From CAIWXH01 sp964555675 (GTDB lineage Bacteria; Chloroflexota; Chloroflexia; Chloroflexales; Chloroflexaceae), in the NCBI GenBank assembly GCA_964555675.1, contig CAZKTU010000081.1:1-24926 (forward strand): a DNA stretch of 24,926 nucleotides, read 5' to 3'. Positions 15,460-23,319 of this stretch are shown in pieces. The position numbers were made by a program, and so were the translations under genes. How positions within the stretch are numbered: the first letter of the stretch is position 1; each line of letters begins with the position of its first letter. The notes under the pieces were generated by a model. It saw only the letters and a list, made by a program, of their open reading frames with translations. It had not been told where the DNA came from and ran no database searches.

Positions 15460-16377
15460 ATGGCACGCAGTCGCACCTGGCTCTTCCTGCTCGCGGCCGC
15501 CATCCTGCTCTGGCTGCGGCCCTGGCGCCGCCTCGCTCGCCGCCTGCGCCCCGGCGCCGCCGACGTCCCCCACCCCGAGGCGGCCTTCACCGGCGTGGCC
15601 GATGACCCGCTCTCCACCCGGGCCGACGCCGGGCGACTCGGCGCCGTCCTCGACCGTAGCGCCGAGACTCTCGAGCGCGCCGCCGGCGAGGAGGCCGCCG
15701 CCCTAGGTCGGGCCGGCCTCGCCCCCGCGCAGCCCGCCCCCGAGTTCGCCAGCCCCGCCTTCTTCGGCCCCGGCGACCCCGACGACGACGAGCCCGACCT
15801 GATCGACGCGATCCTCGCCCACGACGACGAGCTCGACCTCGAGGCCGCCCTCAGCGCCATCGCCCAGGACGATCCTCAGCCCGAGGCCGCCGCGCAGCCC
15901 GAGGCCGCCGGCGCTATCACGAGCGACGTCCACGGCGCCAGCGCTCAGGACGAGCCGCAGCCCGAAACCCCGGCGCAGTCCGAAGCCCCCGGCACTATCC
16001 CGGCCGGCTACCTCAACCTGTCGGACGAAGATCGCGGCGCGCTGATCGGCGGCCCGGCCGATCCCGCGGACGCCGACGACGCCGATCTGCGCGCCGATGC
16101 GGTCGGCGCCGAGCAGTCGGGCCGCCCCGACGACCTGATCCTGATCGAGGGCATCGGCCCGCGCACCTCGACCATCGTCACCGCCGCCGGCATCAGCAGC
16201 TTCGCCCAGCTCGCCCAGGCCGATGTCGAGCAGCTGCGCGCCGCCCTCGCCGACGCCGGCCTGCGCACGGTCGACCCCTCGACCTGGCCCGAGCAGGCCC
16301 GCCTCGCCGCCGATGGTCGCTGGGACGAGCTCAAAGAGCTTCAGGGTCGCATCAAGAACGGCCGCCTCAGCTCGTAG
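15460..16377 (+). CDS. Membrane-anchored acidic protein with COG3743-like helix-hairpin-helix C-terminus
   Basis: This 305-residue protein starts at ATG 15460, with AAAGGAG about 8 bases upstream. Residues 6-20 (TWLFLLAAAILLWLR) form one short membrane anchor, followed by an Arg-rich stretch. Residues about 35-215 are acidic, Ala/Pro-rich and probably disordered, with an internal repeat. Residues about 220-305 are compact: LILIEGIGPRTSTIVTAAGI is followed by FAQLAQADVEQLRAAL and a WPEQARLAADGRWDEL segment. This resembles the COG3743 (5' DNA nuclease-like, helix-hairpin-helix) domain found on several bacterial membrane proteins. The helix-hairpin-helix may bind DNA or RNA; no nuclease residues were identified. 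It is divergent from the oxidoreductase gene with a 163-bp spacer in which I see no convincing promoter. Confidence 0.78.
   Translation: MARSRTWLFLLAAAILLWLRPWRRLARRLRPGAADVPHPEAAFTGVADDPLSTRADAGRLGAVLDRSAETLERAAGEEAAALGRAGLAPAQPAPEFASPAFFGPGDPDDDEPDLIDAILAHDDELDLEAALSAIAQDDPQPEAAAQPEAAGAITSDVHGASAQDEPQPETPAQSEAPGTIPAGYLNLSDEDRGALIGGPADPADADDADLRADAVGAEQSGRPDDLILIEGIGPRTSTIVTAAGISSFAQLAQADVEQLRAALADAGLRTVDPSTWPEQARLAADGRWDELKELQGRIKNGRLSS
15862..15999 (+). repeat. Internal 81-bp-period duplication in the acidic linker
   Basis: The peptide unit AQDDPQPEAAAQPEAAGAI (from 15862) recurs 27 residues later as AQDEPQPETPAQSEAPGTI (from 15943), with 13 of 19 residues identical. It lies in the disordered linker of the membrane-anchored protein and probably arose by in-frame duplication. 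Confidence 0.7.
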
Positions 16378-16386
16378 GGCGGCCAC

Positions 16387-16426
16387 GGCGCGGCGGAGGT
16401 CGCGAACCGGCTACGCCTCCCGCGCC
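16387..16426. terminator. GC-rich hairpin between convergent genes
   Basis: The arms GGCGCGG..GAGG (16387-16399) and CCTCCCGCGCC (16416-16426) pair with a 2-base bulge around a 16-base loop, right after the stop of the membrane-anchored protein gene and overlapping the 3' end of the deacetylase gene. There is no T-run, so termination strength is doubtful. Confidence 0.3.
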
Positions 16427-17244
16427 CAGACTCGCTCGCCGCCGACCAGGCCCCCGTAGGCTGTCACGGCCTCGGCCATGACGCCCATCGCCTCGTCGTA
16501 GCTGACGCTGCGCCCGAGCTGGCTTCGGGCCAGCTCGGCCATCTGGCTGGCATACGAGCCGATCGCGGCCAGTTTGCCCTCGAGCTCGCCGTCGACCCGA
16601 GTCACGCGCGGGCTGAGGCCCCCCGCAAGGTCGGCCAGCCGTCGCTCGAGCTCGCCGGCCCGCGCCACGTAGGGGAAGTCTTCGTAGAAGACCAGGGGCC
16701 CGCCGGCCGCCTCGATGGCCGCCCGATAGGTGATCTGGTGATCCACGTGATGGCCGACCCCCAGGGGCCCGTAGATGGTCGCCGCCGGCATACGCCTGCG
16801 CAGCTCGGCCGCCAGCCTGCGCACGCTAGCCAGCAGCGGGTCGTCTGGGGCGGGCGCGCCGAACAATGACTCGCGGCTGCTATAGGCCGCCGGGTGCCGA
16901 TAGATCGCGTCCAGCTCGCCCACCCAGAGGGCGTCCACGTCGAGGGCCGCCATCGCCGCCTCGTCCTCGCGCAAGCGCGCAGCCACGGCCTCGCCCGGGC
17001 TCAGCCCCCACGAGGCGTGGAATGTGTGGGCCAGCTCGCTGAAGGGGCCCTGGGGGGGCGGCGCGCCCGTGCAGATCGTCACCACCAGCACTGCGGCGCC
17101 CGCGGCCCGCTGGCGCAGGATGGCCCCCCCGCACGAAAGGGCCGCGTCGTCCAGGTGTGGCGAAAGATAGATGTGCTCGTACGTGGACGACAGCTCGGCG
17201 AACGTGTGGAAGATCATGGTCTCGGCCCCAGGCAGGCGCAGCAT
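16411..17244 (-). CDS. PIG-L/LmbE family N-deacetylase
   Basis: The protein has 277 residues from ATG 17244, chosen because GAGG lies 6 bases upstream; the frame is open to 17292 but that start has less support. The metal-binding motif of the family appears as SPHLDDAALSCGG (28-40; His30, Asp32, Asp33) and the third His within GHHVDHQI (165-171; His166, His169). The family removes N-acetyl groups from GlcNAc-type sugars (for example MshB, BshB and diacetylchitobiose deacetylase). As the last gene of the minus-strand cluster with a GH3 glycosidase and a GlmS-like protein, it probably deacetylates an imported N-acetylhexosamine or its glycoside. A 61-bp gap separates it from the SIS gene. Confidence 0.88.
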   Translation of the reverse strand: MLRLPGAETMIFHTFAELSSTYEHIYLSPHLDDAALSCGGAILRQRAAGAAVLVVTICTGAPPPQGPFSELAHTFHASWGLSPGEAVAARLREDEAAMAALDVDALWVGELDAIYRHPAAYSSRESLFGAPAPDDPLLASVRRLAAELRRRMPAATIYGPLGVGHHVDHQITYRAAIEAAGGPLVFYEDFPYVARAGELERRLADLAGGLSPRVTRVDGELEGKLAAIGSYASQMAELARSQLGRSVSYDEAMGVMAEAVTAYGGLVGGERVWAREA

Positions 17245-17305
17245 GCCGCGCCTCGACGTCAGAAGACTTTCTAGAAGGCCTGCCGCAAGCATGGCCTGCG
17301 AGCAT

Positions 17306-18343
17306 TTAGCGTGTCAGTGTCACCTTGCTCAGGCCCCGTGGCGCGGCCGGGTCGAGCCCCCGCGCCAGCGCGAGGTGATAACAGAAGAGCTGGGCGGGCA
17401 CGATGCTCACGATTGGCATCAGCCAGGCCGGCACCCCGTCCGGCAGGCGCAGCCCCACACTCGCCGCCGCCAGGGTCGCCTCGTCGTCCGAGAGCGCCAG
17501 CACCTCGGCCCCTTTCTCCTGGGCCAGCCTGGCCAGCAGCTCGCCCACCGCCCCGTGCCCGGGGTCGCGCGGCGCAACGGCCAATACCGGGAAGCCGGGC
17601 TCGACCATGGCTACCGGCCCGTGCTGGAACTCGGCCGTCGAGTAGCGGTCCGCAACCACGTAGGTCAGCTCCTTCAGCTTCAGCGCCCACTCCATCGCCG
17701 TCGCGAAGTGATAGCCCCGCCCCAGGATGACACAGCGGCTCATCGCACGAAAGCGCCCCGCCGCCGCCTGCACCGCCCCGTCGAGCTCCAGGGCCGCGGC
17801 CACCGCCGCCGGGGCCCGTCGCAGCTCGGCGCCCATCTCCTGGTCGCCGCTGAGCGCCGCCGCCAGCATCGCGAAGAGCATCAGCTCGCCGCTGTAGGTC
17901 TTGGTGGCCGCCACCGCCCGCTCGGGCCCCGCGCTGATGCTCAGGTTCAGCTCGGCGGCCTGGGCCAGGGGCGAGCCCGGGTCGTTCGTGATCGCCAGGG
18001 TCAAGGCCCCTTGCCGGCGCCCCTCGGCGATCACCGCCACAATGTCGGGCGACTGGCCCGACTGCGAGACGCCCACCACCAAAGCCCCCGCCAGGCGCGG
18101 CGGCCGCCCATAGACCGTGAAGAGCGAGGGCGCCGCCAGGGCCACCGGCAGCCCGCCGAAGGCCCCGAGCACATACTGCCCGTAGATCCCCGCGTGCTCC
18201 GAGGTGCCCCGGGCCGCCAGGTACACATATGATACACCACGGGCGCGCATCGCCGCCGCGGCCAGGGCCACCCCCTCGGACTGCGTCTCCAACAGCCCGC
18301 GCAGCACCCCCGGCTGCTCGCGGATCTCCTCAAGCATTGTCAT
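17306..18343 (-). CDS. Double-SIS GlmS-like sugar-phosphate isomerase/deaminase (NagB-II type)
   Basis: This 345-residue protein starts at ATG 18343, with AGGAGG 5 bases upstream. It corresponds to the isomerase half of glucosamine-6-phosphate synthase, without the glutaminase domain. The first SIS domain has ARGTSEHAG (44-52) and SQSGQSPD (93-100). ATKTYSGEL follows, and the second SIS domain includes AEFQHGP, the equivalent of the GlmS E-x-KHGP loop. Stand-alone proteins of this type act as glucosamine-6-phosphate deaminases (NagB-II) or fructosamine/galactosamine deglycases. The gene starts 18 bases after the GH3 gene, so the two are very likely co-transcribed. Its probable task is converting the aminosugar phosphate to fructose-6-phosphate plus ammonia; the exact sugar is inferred. 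Confidence 0.88.
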   Translation of the reverse strand: MTMLEEIREQPGVLRGLLETQSEGVALAAAAMRARGVSYVYLAARGTSEHAGIYGQYVLGAFGGLPVALAAPSLFTVYGRPPRLAGALVVGVSQSGQSPDIVAVIAEGRRQGALTLAITNDPGSPLAQAAELNLSISAGPERAVAATKTYSGELMLFAMLAAALSGDQEMGAELRRAPAAVAAALELDGAVQAAAGRFRAMSRCVILGRGYHFATAMEWALKLKELTYVVADRYSTAEFQHGPVAMVEPGFPVLAVAPRDPGHGAVGELLARLAQEKGAEVLALSDDEATLAAASVGLRLPDGVPAWLMPIVSIVPAQLFCYHLALARGLDPAAPRGLSKVTLTR

Positions 18344-18361
18344 GCCCGCCTCCTACTACGC

Positions 18362-19972
18362 TCAGGCGCTCACCCCGGGTATGCTCACCGGCAGCCGCCC
18401 GGTGAAGGCCGCCCGCCCAAACAGGCCGTCCGCCACCGCCTCCATGGCCGGGGCCTGCACACTGTAGCTGCACAGAAAGGTCGGCGCCGCCGGGTAGGCC
18501 GCCAGGTCGTACGGCAGCCGCAGCGCCACGGCCACGGTCGAGACGCCGCGCCGCACCAGCTCGCTCACCAGGGCCGCCTGCCCGGGCCTGCTCGTCGCGC
18601 TGATCGTGCCTATGATCACCAGGTCGTACCCCGCCAGCCGCTCGGCCAGGGCCGCCACCTCGGCCGGGGCCGGGTCGGGCGCGATCAGCAGCTCGTCGAC
18701 CCGCTCGTGGTAGCGCCGCACCGCAGCGCCCAGCTCGCAGCGCTCGTAGCTCGAGGTGTCGGCCGGCGTCAGGTCCTCGAGCTCGGGTGTCACCACCGCC
18801 ACCCGCGCGCCCGGCGCGAGCCGCAGGGGCAGCAGGCCCGCCTGATCGCGCACCAGCGTCACCGCGCGGGCCGCCACCTCGGCCGCCAGGGCCCTGTGCT
18901 CGGCGCAGCCGACCACCGCCAGCGCGGGCCTGGCCTGTGCCGCTGCCCAGGCCTTCAGGGCCAGCACGCGCTCGGCCGCGGCCACGAGGTCGTCGAGCGG
19001 GAGTCGCCCGTCGCTCGCCCCCTCCAACAGGGCGTCGTAGGCCAGCTCGGGGTCGTGCGGCTCGGCCAGCAGCAGCAGGTCGACGCCCGCCCCCGCCGCC
19101 CGCACCAGGTTGGCCCTGTAGGCCGCCAGGGCCACAGGGTGGCTTGGCTGCTCTTCATAGGCCGAGCCCGGGCCGAAGCCGGCCATGTTCAGGGCGTCGC
19201 TCACCACCACGCCGCCGAAGCCCAGTTCGCCCCGCAGCAGGTCGCGCAGCAGCTCGGGGGCCATGGTCGCCGGCAAGTCGGCCCGCCCGGTCAGGGCCGG
19301 CGCCGCCAGGTGGGCCGTCATCACCAGCCGCACCCCGGCCCCGATCGCCGCCACAAAGGGCGGCAGCTCCACTGCGTCCAGCCGCGCCCGCTCGTGGGGC
19401 AGGGCGCTGATCCCGTGATGCGAGTCGCCGGCCGTGTCGCCATGGCCGGGGAAGTGTTTGGCTGTGGCCGCCACCCCCGCGCTCTGCATGCCCGCCACCA
19501 GCGCCGCCGCCAGACGCGCCACCAGGGCGGGGTCCTCGCCGAACGCGCGCACCCCGATCACCGGGTTGGCCGGGTTTACGTTCACGTCGCAAACCGGGGC
19601 GTAGTTGACATTCACCCCGACCGCCGCCAGTTCGCGTCCGATCGCCGCGCCCACCCGCCGGGCCAGGTCCTCGTCGCCCGCCGCGCCCAGGGCCATATTG
19701 CCGGGGAAGGCCGTCATGCCGCCCAGGGCCTGCAGCTGCCCGCCCTCCTGGTCGACACAGATCAGCAGCGGCGGCCGCCCGCCCGCCCGCGTCGCCGCCT
19801 GCAGGGCCTCGGTCAGGGCCAGCACCTGCGCCGGCGCGCCCGCGTTGAGGTGCCGGAACAGGGTCACCCCGCCCACCGGGCGCCGCTCGACAAACTCGAG
19901 CAGCCCACCCGGCGCCTCGCTACCCTTAAACCACAGCAGCATGCGCTGCCCGATCGCTTCCGTCAGCTCCAC
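18362..19972 (-). CDS. Glycoside hydrolase family 3, beta-N-acetylhexosaminidase (NagZ) type
   Basis: This 536-residue protein starts at GTG 19972, with GGAGGAG 8 bases upstream. The N-terminal barrel has VDQEGGQLQ (73-81), KHFPGHGDT (172-180) and the NagZ-specific acid/base loop GDSHHG (Asp183, His185). The nucleophile is Asp259 in VVVSDALNMAGFG. The Asp-His dyad separates N-acetylglucosaminidases/phosphorylases from ordinary beta-glucosidases. Residues about 350-536 form the GH3 C-terminal alpha/beta domain absent from the short E. coli NagZ but present in Gram-positive types. There is no signal peptide, so it acts inside the cell on oligosaccharides brought in by the ABC transporter encoded just upstream (16-bp gap). 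Substrates could be chitooligosaccharides, GlcNAc-MurNAc or other N-acetylhexosaminides. Confidence 0.9.
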   Translation of the reverse strand: MELTEAIGQRMLLWFKGSEAPGGLLEFVERRPVGGVTLFRHLNAGAPAQVLALTEALQAATRAGGRPPLLICVDQEGGQLQALGGMTAFPGNMALGAAGDEDLARRVGAAIGRELAAVGVNVNYAPVCDVNVNPANPVIGVRAFGEDPALVARLAAALVAGMQSAGVAATAKHFPGHGDTAGDSHHGISALPHERARLDAVELPPFVAAIGAGVRLVMTAHLAAPALTGRADLPATMAPELLRDLLRGELGFGGVVVSDALNMAGFGPGSAYEEQPSHPVALAAYRANLVRAAGAGVDLLLLAEPHDPELAYDALLEGASDGRLPLDDLVAAAERVLALKAWAAAQARPALAVVGCAEHRALAAEVAARAVTLVRDQAGLLPLRLAPGARVAVVTPELEDLTPADTSSYERCELGAAVRRYHERVDELLIAPDPAPAEVAALAERLAGYDLVIIGTISATSRPGQAALVSELVRRGVSTVAVALRLPYDLAAYPAAPTFLCSYSVQAPAMEAVADGLFGRAAFTGRLPVSIPGVSA

Positions 19973-19988
19973 AAGCAGATCTCCTCCT

Positions 19989-20861
19989 CTACCCCTTCAC
20001 CGCGCCCGAGAGGCCATCCACAAAGTAGCGCTGCGCGAAGACGAACGCCAGCAGGATGGGGATGATCACCATGATCGCGCCGGCGGCGATCAGCCGGAAG
20101 TCGGCGGTGAACATGCCCCGTAGGGCCAGCAGCCCGACCGGCAGCGTGTACAGATCGCGGTTGCGCAGCATCAGCGAGGGCCAGAGCAGGGCGTTCCACG
20201 AGGTCACCGCCGTGAACACCGCGGCCGTGGCCACCGCCGGGCGGATGGTCGGCAGCAGCACGCCCCACCAGATCCGCAGCTCGCTGGCCCCATCCATGCG
20301 GGCCGCGTCGATCAGGTCGTTCGGCACCGATTTGTAGGCCTGGCGCAGCAAGAAGATGTTAAAGGCGCTGAACACACTGGGAAAGATCAAGGCCCAGAGC
20401 GTATCGTAGTACTTGAAGACATTGACCGCAAGCAGATAGCCCGGGATGTAGGTCAATTCGGCCGGCACAATCAGGGTCGCCAGCAGCGCGTAGAAGATCA
20501 GCTCGCGCCCCGGGAACTGCATCTTGGCCAGCGGGTAGGCCGCCAGCGACGAGACCAGCACATTCAGGGTGACCGTCAGGGCCGCCACGAACAGGCTATT
20601 CAGGAAGAAGCGCCAGATCGCCAGCTGCTCCCAGACTCGCGCAAAGTTGTTCAGGGTCGGGTCGCGCGGGATGAACTGCGGCGGCAGGCTGAAGACCGCG
20701 TCGTTCGGCCCCTTCAACGCCGTCGTCAGCAGCCATAGGAACGGCATCACCGTCACCAGGCTCGCCAGCAGCAGCAGACTGTACCAGAACAGGTTGCTCA
20801 CCCAGCGCGGGCGCTGGCGGCTCGCGCGCGAGCTGGGCAGCGGCTTGACGATCGTGCTCAT
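19989..20861 (-). CDS. ABC sugar transporter permease, MalG type
   Basis: This 290-residue inner-membrane protein has six predicted membrane helices and an EAA loop, DAARMDGASELRIWWGVLLP (about 185-204), that docks on the ATPase. Start ATG 20861 overlaps the TGA of the MalF-like gene in an ATGA junction, which implies coupled translation; longer frames to 20987 are not supported. It belongs to the CUT1 carbohydrate-uptake family and forms the channel with the upstream permease. No ATPase gene is in the window, so a shared multi-sugar ATPase encoded elsewhere probably powers it. Confidence 0.92.
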   Translation of the reverse strand: MSTIVKPLPSSRASRQRPRWVSNLFWYSLLLLASLVTVMPFLWLLTTALKGPNDAVFSLPPQFIPRDPTLNNFARVWEQLAIWRFFLNSLFVAALTVTLNVLVSSLAAYPLAKMQFPGRELIFYALLATLIVPAELTYIPGYLLAVNVFKYYDTLWALIFPSVFSAFNIFLLRQAYKSVPNDLIDAARMDGASELRIWWGVLLPTIRPAVATAAVFTAVTSWNALLWPSLMLRNRDLYTLPVGLLALRGMFTADFRLIAAGAIMVIIPILLAFVFAQRYFVDGLSGAVKG

Positions 20862-21742
20862 GATGAACTCTCTCCACGCTCGAGCAGCTGCACATTGAAG
20901 ATCGAGAAGGCCAGCGTGATCACCAGCAGCACCATCGCCACCGCCGAGGCGTAGCCGACATTCTGCAGCTTGAAGGCCTGCTTCCACAGGTAGAAGACCA
21001 TGGTCGAGCCGCTGTTGAGCACGCCGCCCGTGCCGTTGGTCAGCACAAAAATCTCGTCGAAGACCTTCAGGGCGCTCAGGCTCGAGATCACCGCCACGAA
21101 GACGATCGAGGGCCGCAGCCCGGGCACGCTCACGTGCCAGTGCTTCTGTAGTTCGCTGCAGCCGTCCATGCGCGCCGCGTCGTACAGCTCTTCGGGGATG
21201 GCCTGCAGGCCCGCCAGGAAGACCACCATGTAGTAGCCGACGCCCATCCAGGTGGTCATGAGCATGGCGATCGGCAGCGTGAAGCGCGGGTTGACCATGA
21301 AGATGATCGGCTTATCGATCACCCCGAGCCAGAGTAGGAAGCCGTTCACCGGGCCGCCCGTGCCGTCGAAGAGGAACTGCCAGGCGATCCCGATCGCCAC
21401 GCTGCCCGTGATCACCGGAATATAGTAGAGCGCTCGAAAGACCCCGATCCCCGGCAGCTTGCGGTTGACCACAATCGCCAGCGCGATCGCCAGCACAATG
21501 ATCACCGGGGTCACCAGCAGATAGACCAGCGAGTTGCGCAGCGACAGCCAGAAGATCTTGTCGCCGACCAGCTTCTGGTAGTTCGCCAGCCCGACCGGCT
21601 CGGGGGCGCTCAAAATGTCGTACTCGGTGAAACTCAGGTAGCCCACGCTCAGCAGCGGGTAGAGCGTAAACACCGCCATAAAGGCCAGCGCGGGCAACAG
21701 GAAAAGATATGGGGTCAGGCGCGTCTGTAGTCTGTAGGACAT
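20858..21742 (-). CDS. ABC sugar transporter permease, MalF type
   Basis: This 294-residue protein begins at ATG 21742, with CAGGAGC upstream. It has six membrane helices starting at PYLFLLPALAFMAVFTLYPL (11-30) and the EAA loop YDAARMDGCSELQKHWHVSV (187-206). As in other CUT1 systems without the extra MalF N-terminal domains, it is short and pairs with the MalG-type protein that follows it with a 4-base overlap. It transports an oligosaccharide, probably aminosugar-containing given the downstream GH3, SIS and deacetylase genes. Confidence 0.92.
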   Translation of the reverse strand: MSYRLQTRLTPYLFLLPALAFMAVFTLYPLLSVGYLSFTEYDILSAPEPVGLANYQKLVGDKIFWLSLRNSLVYLLVTPVIIVLAIALAIVVNRKLPGIGVFRALYYIPVITGSVAIGIAWQFLFDGTGGPVNGFLLWLGVIDKPIIFMVNPRFTLPIAMLMTTWMGVGYYMVVFLAGLQAIPEELYDAARMDGCSELQKHWHVSVPGLRPSIVFVAVISSLSALKVFDEIFVLTNGTGGVLNSGSTMVFYLWKQAFKLQNVGYASAVAMVLLVITLAFSIFNVQLLERGESSS

Positions 21743-21764
21743 CCCGATTGCTCCTGTGGAATGA

Positions 21765-21801
21765 AAGGGTCAGGGAGAGCCCGGCTCTCCCTGATACCCT
21801 T
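21765..21801 (-). terminator. Intercistronic hairpin between binding-protein and permease genes
   Basis: AAGGGTCAGGGAGAGCC (21765-21781) pairs with GGCTCTCCCTGATACCCTT (21783-21801), leaving a 2-base bulge. It lies between the stop of the substrate-binding protein gene and the start of the first permease gene. Only TTTCATT follows, so it is probably a leaky terminator or mRNA-stabilising structure that lets the binding protein be made in excess. Its core matches the hairpin at 5097-5139. Confidence 0.65.
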
Positions 21802-21832
21802 GACCTTCCAGGGGACAGGCGCGTAGCGCCGC

Positions 21833-23245
21833 CTACTTGATCAGCTCGTTCGCCTGGGCCACCGCGTCGCTGAGGGCCGTCTGCGGGTCGACGCCGCCGA
21901 AGAGCGCGGCCTCGATCGCCTGACGCACGATATCGTTCACCTCGGCCTGGTTGGGGATCTCGGGCAGGATGTTCTTCTGCTGCGAGATGATGCTCTCGGC
22001 GATCGGCCGGATCTGGTCCTCGATCGCGACCGGCTTCTGGGTGAAGAAGGGGTCCTCGTACGAGGCCGGGGTCGAGGGGTAGATCGAGACAATCTTCGAG
22101 AACTCGAGCATGCTCTGGGGGTTCGAGAAGAAGGCCGCCAGGGCCGCGGCCGCCTTCGGGTACTGGGTGGCCTTGCTCGCGACGATCGACATCGAGACCG
22201 GGGGCAGGGCGCCCGAGCGGCCCACGGCGCGGGGCACCATGGCCAGGTAGCCGTAGCGGCCGGGGTTGCTCTCGCGCACCAGGCGGATCAGCTGCGGGCC
22301 GGTCACGTAGAAGGGCATCTGGGCCGCCGTGAAGCGCTCGAGGCCCACGCGGTCCTCGGAGGCGTTCAGCAGCACCAGGTCCTGATGCAGGGCCCCGGCG
22401 TTGTTCAGGTCGATATAGTCCTGCAGCCACTGCACCGCCTCGGGCGAGTCGAAGCTGAAGGCCGTGCCGTCGGCGTTCATTACGTCCACGCCGCCCTCAT
22501 AGGCCATGGTCTGCAGCAGGTTGTCGGTCTGCATGCGCAGGCCGCAGGGCACGCCGCTCTTCTCGACGAAGTCGAGGCAGAACTGCTTCTGCTCGTCAAA
22601 GGTCGTCGGCATCTGCTCCAGGGTGTAGCCGGCGTTGCTGATGATGTCGGTATTGACCAGGTAGGCGTCCACGGCCTGGTACCAGGGCACCTGATAGCTC
22701 ACCCCGCCCACGTTGGTCTGGTTGAACAGATCGGGGAAGTACTGGGCCTGAACTTCGGCGGGCAGAGCCTCGCTCATGTTGAGCAGCTGGTCCTTCTGGG
22801 CGAACTCCTGCACCCAGCCCGTGGGCACATTGACCACGTCGGGGGCGTTGCCGGCGGCCAGGCTGTTGCGGTACTCCTCCTGCAGGGTGGCCTGGCGGTC
22901 CTCCCACTTCACGGTGACGCCCGGGTAGGCCTCGTTGAAGCGGGCGATCGTGCTCTTGATGTAGTCGTCGAAGGTGGGCGACAGGTAGAAGGTCCAGAAG
23001 GTGATCTCGGCCCCTTCCTCGACGTCGGCGATCACCGCCTCGGGGTTCGGGCCGGGGGTCGGGGTCACCACAACCTCGACCGGCTTCTCGACCTCGACCA
23101 CCGAGGTCTGCACGACGACCTGGGTGATCACCTGGGGCTCGGGGGTCGGGCCCTGGGCCGCCGGGGCGGCCCCGCCGCAGGCGCCCAGCACGAGGGCGAA
23201 GACGGCGATCAGGGCTGGCAGCACAAACAGACGGTTCCGGATCAT
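21833..23245 (-). CDS. ABC sugar transporter substrate-binding lipoprotein
   Basis: The protein has 470 residues from ATG 23245, chosen because AAAGGAGG lies 9 bases upstream and because a lipoprotein signal follows; the frame is open far upstream but that part reads as low-complexity and overlaps the DUF4127 gene. The lipobox LGAC (20-23) puts the lipid on Cys23. A linker with VVVQTSVVEVEKPVEVVV and TPTPGP follows, then a family 1 extracellular solute-binding domain (EITFWTFYLSPTFDDYIKS..IARFNEAYPG) running to the end. It captures the sugar on the outside and delivers it to the two permeases. It is expected to be the most abundant product of the cluster because of the hairpin downstream. Confidence 0.93.
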   Translation of the reverse strand: MIRNRLFVLPALIAVFALVLGACGGAAPAAQGPTPEPQVITQVVVQTSVVEVEKPVEVVVTPTPGPNPEAVIADVEEGAEITFWTFYLSPTFDDYIKSTIARFNEAYPGVTVKWEDRQATLQEEYRNSLAAGNAPDVVNVPTGWVQEFAQKDQLLNMSEALPAEVQAQYFPDLFNQTNVGGVSYQVPWYQAVDAYLVNTDIISNAGYTLEQMPTTFDEQKQFCLDFVEKSGVPCGLRMQTDNLLQTMAYEGGVDVMNADGTAFSFDSPEAVQWLQDYIDLNNAGALHQDLVLLNASEDRVGLERFTAAQMPFYVTGPQLIRLVRESNPGRYGYLAMVPRAVGRSGALPPVSMSIVASKATQYPKAAAALAAFFSNPQSMLEFSKIVSIYPSTPASYEDPFFTQKPVAIEDQIRPIAESIISQQKNILPEIPNQAEVNDIVRQAIEAALFGGVDPQTALSDAVAQANELIK

Positions 23246-23319
23246 GGGTGTCTTCCTCCTTTGGAGACGTTCGCTGAGTATCTGTGCGGCGGACCATCCG
23301 CCGAGAAGAGAAGCTGGGG

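Noticed and set aside
18707..20065. A 452-codon plus-strand open frame opposite the GH3 gene
   Set aside because: His/Arg/Gln-rich mirror translation; the GH3 catalytic motifs are on the minus strand.
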